In this document: in pieces, positions 40,894-51,600 of the stretch
Layout: every line of letters starts with the position of its first letter
How positions within the stretch are numbered: position 1 is the first letter of the stretch
Assembly (NCBI GenBank): GCA_032716605.1
Contig: CM064481.1
Location: 17,726,811-17,790,810 of the forward strand
From: Paralithodes platypus
Lineage: Eukaryota > Arthropoda > Malacostraca > Decapoda > Lithodidae
DNA: 64,000 nucleotides
Direction: 5' to 3'
Notes under the pieces: generated by a model
The model's input: only the letters and a program-made list of their open reading frames with translations
The model's database searches: none
Told to the model about the DNA's origin: nothing
Made by a program: the position numbers and the translations under genes

Positions 40894-41087
40894 TGGCGTC
40901 GGGGTAGATACTGTTGCTGTGGCGTAGTTTACGCCTGGTGGCGCCACCTACCGTCCCACGATACCAAAAATTTACGCGCGGCATTCGAAAGCACGCACGC
41001 AAGCAATGGGCGTTCAAGAGCCCTTCCGGGTTGCGCGGGCCGAGGTTGTTATGGGCGTTCAAGAGCCCTTCCGGGTTGGAGGGGTAA

Positions 41088-41300
41088 AGAAGAATCTATC
41101 ATTTCAAACTTCCCGGTCTATCTGCCTCAAATGTTATATCAAGTTGGGCATGTGCATGGGAAGGGGAATGTGGGAGGGAACCTTTGCGTCATTGACTATG
41201 GAACCACTCCTATATAGAAGGTTTTCCTTCCTTCCCTACGGGTTCTCAAACCCGTAATTTAGTATTGGTTCCTTCGTCAATGACGAAGAGCCTAGAATAT
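41088..41300. repeat. DIRS junction: inverted block, hairpin, direct block
   Basis: A block with GCGTCATTGACTATGG and TTTTCCTTCCTTCCCT is followed by the hairpin ACGGGTTCTCAAACCCGT (41238-41255), then a partly inverted block (TATTGGTTCCTTCGTCAATG). The same layout is at 58150-58300. It marks the junction between terminal repeats and the second DIRS body. Confidence 0.75.
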
Positions 41301-41899
41301 CACGACCGGAGGTGGGACATCAGATGCTCAACGTATCCAGAGAGAACCAATTAACAGATAGGCTGACACCGGGAGAAATTCAAATTACTGTATTAGAGAA
41401 AGAAGAGGCGGGTATACTGGGAAGCCTCATAAAGAAGGAAAGATGGAAGAATAGTCATAACTTAAAATGTGTTGAGGAGAACAAGATGTAAAAATTTGTA
41501 TGAACGGATGCTTTAATGTCAAAGCATCTCATACTATAATGCTCCTGAAGCTGTGCAACAAGTTAGCAAGCGCATTTCTTGCTTGCATTGGTATAAAAAC
41601 CAAAAAATAAACTAATTTGTACATACTTTTTCAGTACATACAACTCGTACTTATTCCTTATAGAAGAAAACTCTGTGTCTTCGTATACTTATTTATGTTC
41701 TACACCCCCCCCCCTTTATTTTTATTTATTTTTTGTATTCCTTTTGGAGATTCCGAAGGAGGAAAGGAGAACCAGACTCATTCAGTACATACAACTCGTA
41801 CTATTTACTATAGAAGAAAAATCCTTTGTCTTCTTACTTAGTCATGGTAGTAAAACTCTTTCAGTGTGACGCCTATTGCCTGATAGTGGTTACCGACTA
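41301..41899. other. 3' non-coding region of DIRS-2
   Basis: AT-rich. It shares AGGCGGGTA and AGCCT blocks with 58430-58470 in DIRS-3. An internal duplication, TTCAGTACATACAACTCGTA, occurs at 41631 and 41780. A C-run followed by T-rich DNA lies at 41705-41735. No gene is seen. Confidence 0.5.
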
Positions 41900-43330
41900 T
41901 TAGGCCTTCGATTTAGGGTGAAAGATAGGATCGTATTTTTCTCTTAGCCATTTGGCCCGGAAAACGTCCATAATGCAAAAGTTAGAGAAATCTGAAGGTT
42001 TCCAGCTTGGTCCAAGAGGAATTGAGAGATTGAAAATTCCACTGGAGACGGGCACTATAGGCTCAGGCGGTTGTATCCCTCTTGTGTTGGCCAAATTGGC
42101 ACAAAGTGACACACTAGACCCTTGTCTGATTGTGCATCTGAGGGTCGTGCCTGGGGGAGGGAACAGGTAGATGGACGACCCTGTGTTCTGTAGCTGACAC
42201 ATACTTTGGCCTATGCATACCTTTGTTTTATATATTTAAAATCACCCATAACATATATATGCAATACAAAGTTAGCAGATATTTTCCTTCCAATTTTGTC
42301 AATTAATAATTGATAATTGTTTATAATCAGCTTACAATTATGTTTGTAGTCATTATCAGCTGCATATGGACCTTCCCTTTATTACTATACTATACAAGAA
42401 CGTAGTGTAGTCGTATACTGTATAAGAAAATTGTGTAGAATCACACAAACCTTGAGATAAACTGTACATCTTATAGGTGTTTGGTATAGTGATGTCTACA
42501 GTCGTAGCTCTGGCGCTAGTTCCGAAGCGTCCACCAGAGGTCTCAAGGAATTGGCGGAAGGGAGAATTGACCACAAAAGCGGCCAGTCCCTGCGCCGGGG
42601 TTATTGACCACCGGGTTATAGAGTGAGGGGTCTTTGCTAATGTGTGGAATGCCAAAAGGTCTACTTGTGGATGGGAAGGAAGAGTCGGCTTGGCGAAAGC
42701 TTCCTGTTTAAGTGCCCATACCACTGGAGTAGCCTACTCTTGCCCCGGGATAAGGTGTCACCCCAAAGGTTGGCCCTTCCCGGGAGGTACTAGGCTGAAA
42801 TGTAGGGGTGAATCCGCTTGCTGAAAGCTTCTTGTGTGAGTGCCCGTTCCACTGACTTGCACTTGCACCGGGATAAGGTGTCCGTAAGAAATCTTTGATC
42901 TCTTGTGAAGAACGGAATGTGCCAAGAGGCATCCTTGAGGTTCAACGTTATCAGTCACACGTCCTGATGAAGGAGTAGCCGTATCCGAGGCACTGTGAGC
43001 ATGCAAAATCAGTAATTTTGAGTGAGGAGAGGTCTCTGCCTGGTCTCATCTTTAAGCTGTCTCGTTTGGGAACAAGAAGCGTGCGGGATAGGAAAACTGT
43101 GGTTCCTTTTAGAACTGGCACTAATACCATCGGCTTTAATCATTCTTTGATTACTTCTATGACGTTTGGTGAAAGTATCATTGTATTGTTGTGCAGATCA
43201 CATATGACAAGCAGCAAATCTATGTTCCTCATCCTCCTCAAGGGCACCCGGAGTGAAGGGGTTAGGAATAGCCCCACCTGTCAAGGGTGGGAATCGCTAC
43301 TGATTCACCGGTTAGGGAACACTAGGACCA
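41900..43330 (-). pseudogene. DIRS-2 RT/RNase H and recombinase remnant, degenerate
   Basis: Short minus-strand frames still resemble DIRS-1. 41900-42202 contains SSIYLFPPPG and WKPSDFSNFCIMDVFRAKWL, the overlap of the RT end and the recombinase start. 42356-42724 contains WALKQ, HPQVDLLAF and LAAFVVN, the post-RNase H block. At 43018-43080 the nucleotide sequence CTGTCTCGTTTGGGAACAAG matches the DIRS-1 RT segment near 31785. Stops, frameshifts and deletions are frequent. The order and spacing agree with a minus-strand DIRS, so this is an old, decayed relative of DIRS-1. Confidence 0.8.
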
Positions 43331-43560
43331 ATTGACCCTGAGGGACGAGGCGGTGTGGTGGTCTTTATTCATATAAGGACAGGTTGTAAAGGAACAGTAG
43401 GTAGCGTAGAAGGCATTAGCTTAGAGGACAGCCTAACCTGGGGAGTCAGAGACTCTTGTCTCTGACTAAACTTGGACTTAATTGCTGCTAGAACCTTTGT
43501 TTGGAACAGGGTCTCCAACTTCGTTGGGACGTGGGCAAAAGAATGTTTAGGAAACTCACG
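43331..43560. other. degenerate DIRS-2 interior, no intact frame
   Basis: It lies where DIRS Gag should be. I cannot recognise residues convincingly. It probably represents decayed Gag-like sequence. Confidence 0.35.
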
Positions 43561-43599
43561 TAGGCATTATGGATAATGTCTGGGACTTAGGATATGTAA

Positions 43600-44330
43600 C
43601 CTTTTACATCACTCCAAATATTGAGCAAAACCTAAGGTGCCCCAGCTGCAGTTATGTGGCCAATCAGATTGTGATGTTTCACAAAGGATGCACAGTTTGT
43701 ACACTTCTTAGTAGCCCACTAGCTAGCGTACAATCAACACAAGACAGATGGCGTACATACTTCGTACGCACAAGAAGGGGGAATTTGTTGCATCTTGTGA
43801 ACCCGAACCACTGCACAATGGTCGTGGTGATTACAAGAGAGAGCTGTTGCTCATCAGGCCAAGAATTAATGTTACATAATACTAGAGCAAAGAACAATAT
43901 CATGTACCGGCTCGTCATGCATAAGGCCTATGGAATGCCGAGTAGCCTGTTGGCTATATGAATGCAGTAAAAGAAGTTAGAACGGGGTAGCATATCAGCT
44001 GTATCTTATATAAAGATGGATTAGAGTGGGATAGTCGATGGTTATCATTAATATGATTAGAGTATCCCCCCCCCCCCTTTCTCTCATTCGTGGTTCTACA
44101 TTGAGAACCCAAGGTGAAGACTTTTAACAGCGACTCAACAAGAAATTACGTTGGGCAACACCTGGCGGTGAATAGCCTATTGGCTATATGAATGCCGTAA
44201 CAGAGGTTAGAGTAGAGTAGAGTAGCGTATCTGCTATCTCTTATAGAAATTCATTGTCCTCCATTGAGAACCTATGGGAAAGATGTTTATCATTGACCCG
44301 GAAAGACACGCCGTTGGGCAGCACCCGGAG
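43600..44330 (-). repeat. DIRS-2 5' segment, duplicated at 54060-54550
   Basis: Blocks such as GCAGTTATGTGGCC, ATGTTACATAATA, AGAGCAAAGAAC, GTAGCCTG(T/C)TGGC and TTCTACATTGAGAAC occur in the same order here and at 54060-54550, covering about 480 bp. Within this copy the last 110 bp (GCCTATTGGCTATATGAATG) is repeated once more near 44178. Position and some codons suggest a decayed Gag N-terminus, which is an inference. Confidence 0.75.
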
Positions 44331-44448
44331 ATGGAGGTGAAGCCCGAAGACCTTCATAGCAACCCGATCGGGAATACGGAACCGGAGAGAGTGGACCGTA
44401 GCTAAGAGTCAAGGTCTATTTCAGTTCAATTCAAGTCGAGAGCCTGTT

Positions 44449-44862
44449 GTTGTTGTTCCCCAGGCTGTCTGGCCGAACAGCCCCAAGGTCTCGAGCAAGG
44501 CCATGGCCATAAACGAGCGCCCCCACAAAATCCTCACTGCTTACCACTAACAAAGCCCGGGTGACCGAAGCCACTCCAAGGCAGGGAGCTGAGGAAGGTG
44601 CGGAAACGCCCGGGAAACCAAAGCCCCACCCAAGGCCCTGTGCCCCTCAGCAATTATGAAGGGAAAGTTGAGGGGCAAGGGAAAAATGTGACGCTTTGGC
44701 TCCCAATCTGCCAACTTCTAGGTTGGCAGTAGGGAGGTCAATCCACGGAAAAGACGCCGCCACTTGAGATCTAGAAGATATATAAGTAAAAGGAACAGTC
44801 AGAGTAAGCTATGGGTATGGCAGAGATCGCTCAGTTCTCACTCGGATAGACCAGCCCATCAC
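44449..44862 (-). mobile_element. SINE-like retroposon copy 2
   Basis: About 85-90 per cent identical by eye to 40488-40893 over its whole length, with the same (AAC)n tail on the minus strand (GTTGTTGTTG at the low-coordinate end) and the same CCCATCACCA end. Differences include a 20-bp insertion near 44716. I see no clear target duplication, so it may be older. Confidence 0.85.
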
Positions 44863-45023
44863 CACATGACTAGAACCCAATCCTCTCAGCATCAGCTAGG
44901 AAAGGCCCTAGAAAGCCGCCTTTGGCGGGGGGATAGCTCCCCTATTTCAACTCCTTTCGGGGTTGGGCACCCGCCCAAGAGAGACTGTAATTGCAATTTG
45001 CAGTAACTTAAGTTATAACAATG

Positions 45024-45026
<3 letters not shown>

Positions 45027-45057
<31 letters not shown>
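45027..45057 (+). repeat. (AAT)n microsatellite
   Basis: About ten AAT units. It could be the tail of a truncated LINE, but no LINE body was recognised next to it. Confidence 0.95.
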
Positions 45058-45059
45058 CA

Positions 45060-45672
45060 GTAGATTATCAATGTCACCGGAGGTCCGTTGGGTACCCGGT
45101 ACCCGGACACCATTGGTTAGTCCGTGTATATCAATTCAATATTGGGCTTATAATAGTGATAGTATCCGGAGGAAGCTTTGCTCCTCATCTGTCCCTAATA
45201 GCCCACTGGGGCACAGGAGTCCCGCCGACTCCAGGGCTCGAAGTTTCCGAACTATTTCCATGTCAGAAGTGATAACATAAGTAAGCAGGAACCTTTTAGC
45301 ACCTGGCTTATATACAGTATTGAAAAATGAAGTGAAGCCATCAAAAAACTTCATAATATAATTTCAATATTTGGCTTATGATAGGGATAGGACCTGGAGG
45401 AAACTTTTCCTTTATAGTTCAATAATAGCCCACACTATTGGCACCCAGCATATACATTGAAAAATGAAGTAAATCCAACTAAATTCTTCCTACTTTAACG
45501 TTAATGTTTGGCTTATAATAGGGATAGGATCCGAAGCAAACATTGTTCCTTATAGTTCAACAATAGCGGAACCATTGGCCCCCCCCCCGCTTATGCATTG
45601 AATAATGAAGTAAATCCATGGAAAAACTTCGAATTATAAAGTCAATATTTGGCTTATAATAGGGATAGTACT
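45060..45672. repeat. about 145-bp satellite-like array, left part
   Basis: Each unit contains CAATATTTGGCTTATAATAG, then GGATAGTA/GGATAGGA, then GGAGGAAAC, then CTTATAGTTCAA, AATAGC..CCATTGG and ATTGAAAAATGAAGTAAATC. About four units are present here. The array resumes at 53336 on the other side of the gypsy element. Confidence 0.88.
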
Positions 45673-46281
45673 GTAACGATCTGTTTCTTACACTTCTTAG
45701 TTACATATATACACACATCGGTATTAGTTAAACTCCCAAATGCTTTCTCTGTTCGTAGGTTTATTGATGTCCTTATTGTTACTTGCTTACAACAATAGTT
45801 ATAACACACACACACCCTCACGACTAGACCCGTATGCCTAGGTCTATCGTCGTTCGTGGCTGGGGCAAGACTGGCTAGCTGAGGGGTACCATAGGGTGCC
45901 CCAAGCAGCCCTCAGATTCAAACGTGCTCACACGCACCTGACTGTACACACACGCTCATGTGTGCGTACATACACATAGGCCTAGCTGGACAGAGGGGTC
46001 CTGTCTGCGGTTTACTGGTCGAGGAGGGGAGAGAGGGTTTCTTACCCAAAGTTCCCTCTCACTCCTAACATAATCTCATAGAATCCCAAAATCTCTAAAT
46101 CTCCATAAGTCCAGTCTCTTAATGCACTCGCATTATTATTCATAAGACTACTATTACAATGCTCGATCACGCTACTCCAGGCGTCTCGACTGGTATGAGG
46201 TGAAAGGCAACTTAGGTGAGGCATAGAATCCAATGCAACAAGTAAAGTATATCATCCCTGAGGAAATATCACACATAAAGA

Positions 46282-46355
46282 TAAACATGAAAAATTGGAT
46301 AAACATGAAAATTGGATAAACATGAAAAATTGGATAAACATGAAAAATTGGATAA
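46282..46355 (-). repeat. 18-bp tandem repeat, 4 units
   Basis: ATAAACATGAAAAATTGG is repeated four times with one-base variants, in the 3' region of the gypsy element. Confidence 0.9.
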
Positions 46356-46980
46356 AATTCATACTTAAAAATAGACAAGAAATAAATATATACATTTGAA
46401 ACACTGCAACGACTTGCATAGTTCGTGTTAAGAAATATTCCACACAGTTCGCCGAGGTCACTGGATAATGTTTTTGGATGAATCACTTAACAGGAAGTCA
46501 CAAAAGTTCGTTCAGTATAATAATTATTATTATTTGTTTTACTAATTTTTATATATGATTTTTGTTTTTGTTTTTTGTTGTTATTTTTACTTTATTGTCA
46601 TATACAGTAAGTGACAAATTAATTAATTTTCTTAATAAAACACCGAAGCAAATGTCCATAATTGGGGTATTTGAACTTTAAAAATAATTGCTAAAATTCC
46701 AGGTATCGTCCAGTGGATTCTTGACACGGCGATGATCACCGGAAGCTTGAAGTGTTGTCCTGGCAGGTATAGGGATCCTGGCAGGGTCCACAGCGGTGTC
46801 ACCAGCTCTGGCACACCTTTCTCGTATAGGCTACAAATAACTAACGAAGAGACCAATGATTATAATGGGAACATAATTAGCAGAAACTCCTGATATATGA
46901 GATCAGTAACTAGTTCATTTTATCCTTTTAACAAGGAAAGTAAATTGAGGATAATGCTCATGAAAACCATTAACAAACAG
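46356..46980. other. non-coding gypsy 3' region
   Basis: AT-rich, no frame and no recognised motif. It may be part LTR and part 3' UTR, but the boundary cannot be placed without a second LTR copy. Confidence 0.45.
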
Positions 46981-46983
46981 AGT

Positions 46984-47935
46984 ACAGTCCACCAAGGGAC
47001 ACATAAACATTGAAGGTTACTGTATTGGACAATAATACAGTCCACCAAGGGACACATAAACATTGAAGGTTACTGTATTGGACAATAATACAGTCCACCA
47101 AGGGACACATAAACATTGAAGGTTACTGTATTGGACAATAATACAGTCCACCAAGGGACACATAAACATTGAAGGTTACTGTATTGGACAATAATACAGT
47201 CCACCAAGGGACACATAAACATTGAAGGTTACTGTATTGGACAATAATACAGTCCACCAAGGGACACATAAACATTGAAGGTTACTGTATTGGACAATAA
47301 TACAGTCCACCAAGGGACACATAAACATTGAAGGTTACTGTATTGGACAATAATACAGTCCACCAAGGGACACATAAACATTGATGGTTACTGTATTGGA
47401 CAATAATACAGTCCACCAAGGGACACATAAACATTGAAGGTTACTGTATTGGACAATAATACAGTCCACCAAGGGACACATAAACATTGATGGTTACTGT
47501 ATTGGACAATAATACAGTCCACCAAGGGACACATAAACATTGAAGGTTACTGTATTGGACAATAATACAGTCCACCAAGGGACACATAAACATTGAAGGT
47601 TACTGTATTGGACAATAATACAGTCCACCAAGGGACACATAAACATTGAAGGTTACTGTATTGGACAATAATACAGTCCACCAAGGGACACATAAACATT
47701 GATGGTTACTGTATTGGACAATAATACAGTCCACCAAGGGACACATAAACATTGAAGGTTACTGTATTGGACAATAATACAGTCCACCAAGGGACACATA
47801 AACATTGATGGTTACTGTATTGGACAATAATACAGTCCACCAAGGGACACATAAACATTGAAGGTTACTGTATTGGACAATAATACAGTCCACCAAGGGA
47901 CACATAAACATTGAAGGTTACTGTATTGGACAAAA
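46984..47935 (+). repeat. 53-bp minisatellite, 18 units
   Basis: CAGTCCACCAAGGGACACAT recurs every 53 bp from 46985 to 47886. Units are identical apart from GAAGG versus GATGG. The GATGG variant is found in units 8, 10, 14 and 16, a spacing that indicates a six-unit (318-bp) higher-order duplication. It is in the gypsy 3' region, outside any coding sequence. Confidence 0.97.
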
Positions 47936-48612
47936 ATTAGCATGAAGTCCAGTTATCTCTCTTAAGTATAAATAATGTCTAGGACATGTACTTTCAACAG
48001 AGGTTTTCACTTGTGAGTACAAGTAGCATGTTGTTTAAATCCAAACACGGAACAAGAAAGATAAAATAACTCTTTCCAAACACATGCATAAATGATAATT
48101 GGTCAATAAATACAGTACTGTAAAGAAAAGTAATATTTCTTAAAACGGTAAGTTTGACTTTCAATGTAAGTCTACATATATCAGCAGTATCGTACCATCG
48201 GGCCTGACACGACATGTCAATAAGTAAGGAAGAAACTGTATGAGTGCAAAGTTCAAACTTCAATTACCGGTATGTTTGGCAGCAAACCAACATTCTGAAG
48301 GGAAATACTGTAGGCCTACAAGTAATTCTCCGAGAGGGACAGTGCCGCATAATCCGGAGGTACTCGTAGGTCAAACAATTAGCCAAGAATATCGAGGAAA
48401 ATTATATTGTGTTTAAGAACTCATTAAGGAATATCAGTTATTACAAACACCTCAAAATCACAAATATTACCTAACCATATACCACTACTAGACTCCCAGA
48501 ACAATCTATATCATGCCCCATCGCTTAGAAATTGAGAACAATACAGAGTCAATTATGGAAAGTCCAGTGCAATAAATTCCTGTGCCAATGCAGAAGTGAA
48601 AATGATTAATAT

Positions 48613-48654
<42 letters not shown>

Positions 48655-48667
48655 TATGCAAACTTAA
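47936..48667. other. gypsy 3' untranslated DNA with poly-T run
   Basis: No coding signal. A pure T run of about 40 bases (48612-48651) lies just downstream of the pol stop. On the coding strand this is poly-A, but it is internal to the element, so it is unlikely to be a normal tail. Confidence 0.55.
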
Positions 48668-51600
48668 TTAACTATAAAAAGAGTTAACATTAATATCTAA
48701 ATTCGTAAAGATAGTATCTACATGTTTATGGAACTCGCATCCATCGCTTACTCTACTGTGGAAAGTGTTACTATTTACAAAACGGGTGTGATTGTGTGAC
48801 CTCAACTTTGATCTGTAGTTATCATTATTTCTAGCCCTTTGCCTTGTGACATTCTCCTGAACAACTTCTAGTACATCAGGATTGGCTTCTGAGCCATCAG
48901 AATCATTCACAGGTACAAATCTACTTAACTTTTTTAAGTGGTCAACATGACACTCCCGTACTAGCTTAGTATAAATATGCTTTATCTCAAATTTATTACC
49001 TATTGTTCTTCTAACTACTCTGTATGGCCCTTCGAACTTGTTATCTAATTTCGACGATCTTTCAAAAAGCTTAACCATTACAATGTCGCTAGGGTTTATG
49101 GATATAGGGCATGCAGACTTATGTTGTCTCTTGACCAATTCTGCATTTGATTGGGCTAACTTTTCATGAATCCCTTGATAAATGTTCTGAAATTGCTGTA
49201 GTCTCACTGCAACAAAATCATCAACATTGTAACAAGGCTTAGGTCTTGAATGAAGTAGCTCATAAGGCAATTTCTTGTCTACTCCAAAGACAATAAAATG
49301 GGGGGTTTCCCCTGTGGAACTATTAATTGCAGAATTGAGACATGCCTGTACCTGAGGTATCCATAAATCCCAACTCATACTTTCAGGCGAAACCAAGTGT
49401 CTCAGACATTCTAAAATCTTCCTATTCTGTCTCTCTACAAGGCCATTCGAGGCCGGATGTCGAACATGTGTATTTACTTTATTGACCCTCAATATTTCAC
49501 AGAGTTTAGGTAATATAGAGTTGTTGAATTCAGTTCCGTTATCAGTAAGCAAAACCTGTGGAGTCGTGAAAGGACATATTACATGATTCAAGAATGTAGA
49601 CGCAACTGTCTCGGCAGTCTTATTAGGAATCGGTCTTAAAACACAAAATCTAGAAAAAGAATCAATTGCTACAAATAGGTACTTATTACCGGCTTCAGTC
49701 ATGGGTAATTCCATTAAATCTACAGAAACTTGACTCCAAGGTTCGTCACGAATGGGGTACGAAAGAATAGGGCAAGGTTGTGAAGTATGGCCTTTCACTC
49801 TTGCACAAGACTCGCAATTCTCGACATATCGAAAAATATCCTCTTTCATCCTGGGCCAGTAGTAATTTAGCTGGGCCTGTCTAAAACTCCTGTCTCGACC
49901 AGGATGCGAGGTATGGGGTGAATCGTGTATCAGTTTCATTACATCCTTGACACTTGTGCAAGGTATAATGATCTGATGCACTGGCCTGGAAGGCATTGAT
50001 TTAGAATTGAAATGAGCTACTCTATGCAAAAGGCCATCCTGCAAAATTAAGTCTTTCGGTTTAACGGGTGTGGTAGGTGGTTTTCCTTTCTTCCCTGACT
50101 TCAACCAAGTTTTAAACGGTCCCCAAACAGGATCCTGGTCCTGACTCACGATGACATCGGCCATGTCGAGTGTGGCAAGGTTTACAGAGAAGACTGGGAC
50201 ATTACGTGAAAGTGCATCAGCAACTACGTTTTTCTTACCCGCAATATGCTCAAATGTGGGAGAATACTCCTGAATGCTAAGGAACCACCTAGCAAGACGT
50301 CCCTTTAATTCTTTATTCTTAAACAAGTTGACTACTGCCGTGTTATCGGAATAGACATGAACATTGTAACCCAAAATTATCTCCCTGAAATGTTTAAGAG
50401 CCCACACTACTGCTAAACCCTCTCTCTCGGCAGTGTCATAATTTTGCTCTGCAGAATTAAGTTTTCTAGAAGCGTACGCAATAACATTTCTCTTCCCATC
50501 AATTTTCTGCATCAAGACTGCTCCTATCCCAGTTAGCGACGCATCCGTGAGGAGCTCAAAATCATGACCGTAGTTAGGGAAAGCCAAAACGGGGGCTCTA
50601 ATTAAATTATCTTTAAGCATATCGAATGCAACTTGATGATCAGCAGTCCATGCAAACTTGGAATCTTTCTTTAATAGATCCGTAAGGGGCGCAGCTTTTT
50701 CCGAGAATTTCCAAACAAACCGTCTATAATAACCCGCCAGTCCTATAAATGAACGGACTTGATCAGCATTAGTCGGTGTAGGGAATAACTTTACCGCTTG
50801 TATTTTATCATCAGAGGTACTTATTCCTCTGTCATCAACAACGTGACCCAAGAACGATATTTTCTTTTTAAGGAAATGACACTTTGTTAGCTTAAGCTTC
50901 AGACCCGCGGCTTGTAACCTAGTGAAGACTTGTGTTAATTTACGGAAGTGGTCATCAAGCGTTCTACTCGCTATGATGATGTCATCTAAATAGACAAAAA
51001 CAGAAGTCCCTATAATGCCATTAAAAACTGAATTAACAAGTCTAGTGAAGGTTGGAGGGCTATTTCTAAGCCCCATGGGCATACGCTTATAGTGATAATG
51101 ACCATTAGGAGTGCTGAAAGCAGTAAGCTCCTGACTGTCTTTCGCTAACGGTACTTGCAAAAAGCCACTTAAAAGATCAATCGTAGAAAATATCGTATTG
51201 CCTTCTCCAATGTTCTGCAGAAGGTCCTGCAGCACGGGGATAGGCTGTCGGTCCGGTATTGTCATTTCATTCAACTTTCTAAAGTCAATTACGGGCCTCC
51301 ATGATCCATCTTTCTTTGCAACTAGAAACATCGGATAATTCCATGGGGAAATTGACTCTTCAATAACATCTTGGGCTAACATCTCAGTAATATACTTGTC
51401 CACCTCCGCTCTCTGCTTATGAGGAAGACGATATGCAGGAATATATTTCGGTTTCGCGCCTGGCTCTAACCGTATCTCATGCTCAATTAAATCTGTTTTA
51501 CCCAAGGGATCATCTGGCAAAGCAACAATGTTGTTGTAGCGACTCAGAAATTCTACAAGATTACCGCGATAATTATCATAATCTACCGGGTTGAGGTGCG

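Larger units (their letters stand above)
36559..41083 (-). mobile_element. piggyBac element copy C, complete but inactivated
   Basis: The right-type end at 36559 (CCCTCCAGCCCCGG) follows TTAA 36555-36558. The left-type end at 41083 reads (inverted) CCCTCCAACCCGG and is followed by GTAA (41084-41087), a one-base decayed TTAA. The left-end boxes at 41006-41029 and 41051-41074 are 45 bp apart and carry GGGC...GCCC arms. The length is 4525 bp including a SINE (40488-40893). It has a transposase pseudogene and two 177-bp units. It sits in the DIRS terminal repeat. Confidence 0.95.

Noticed and set aside
46984..47935. CRISPR-like array
   Set aside because: Repeats are directly adjacent without unique spacers, and the sequence is eukaryotic. 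It is a minisatellite.
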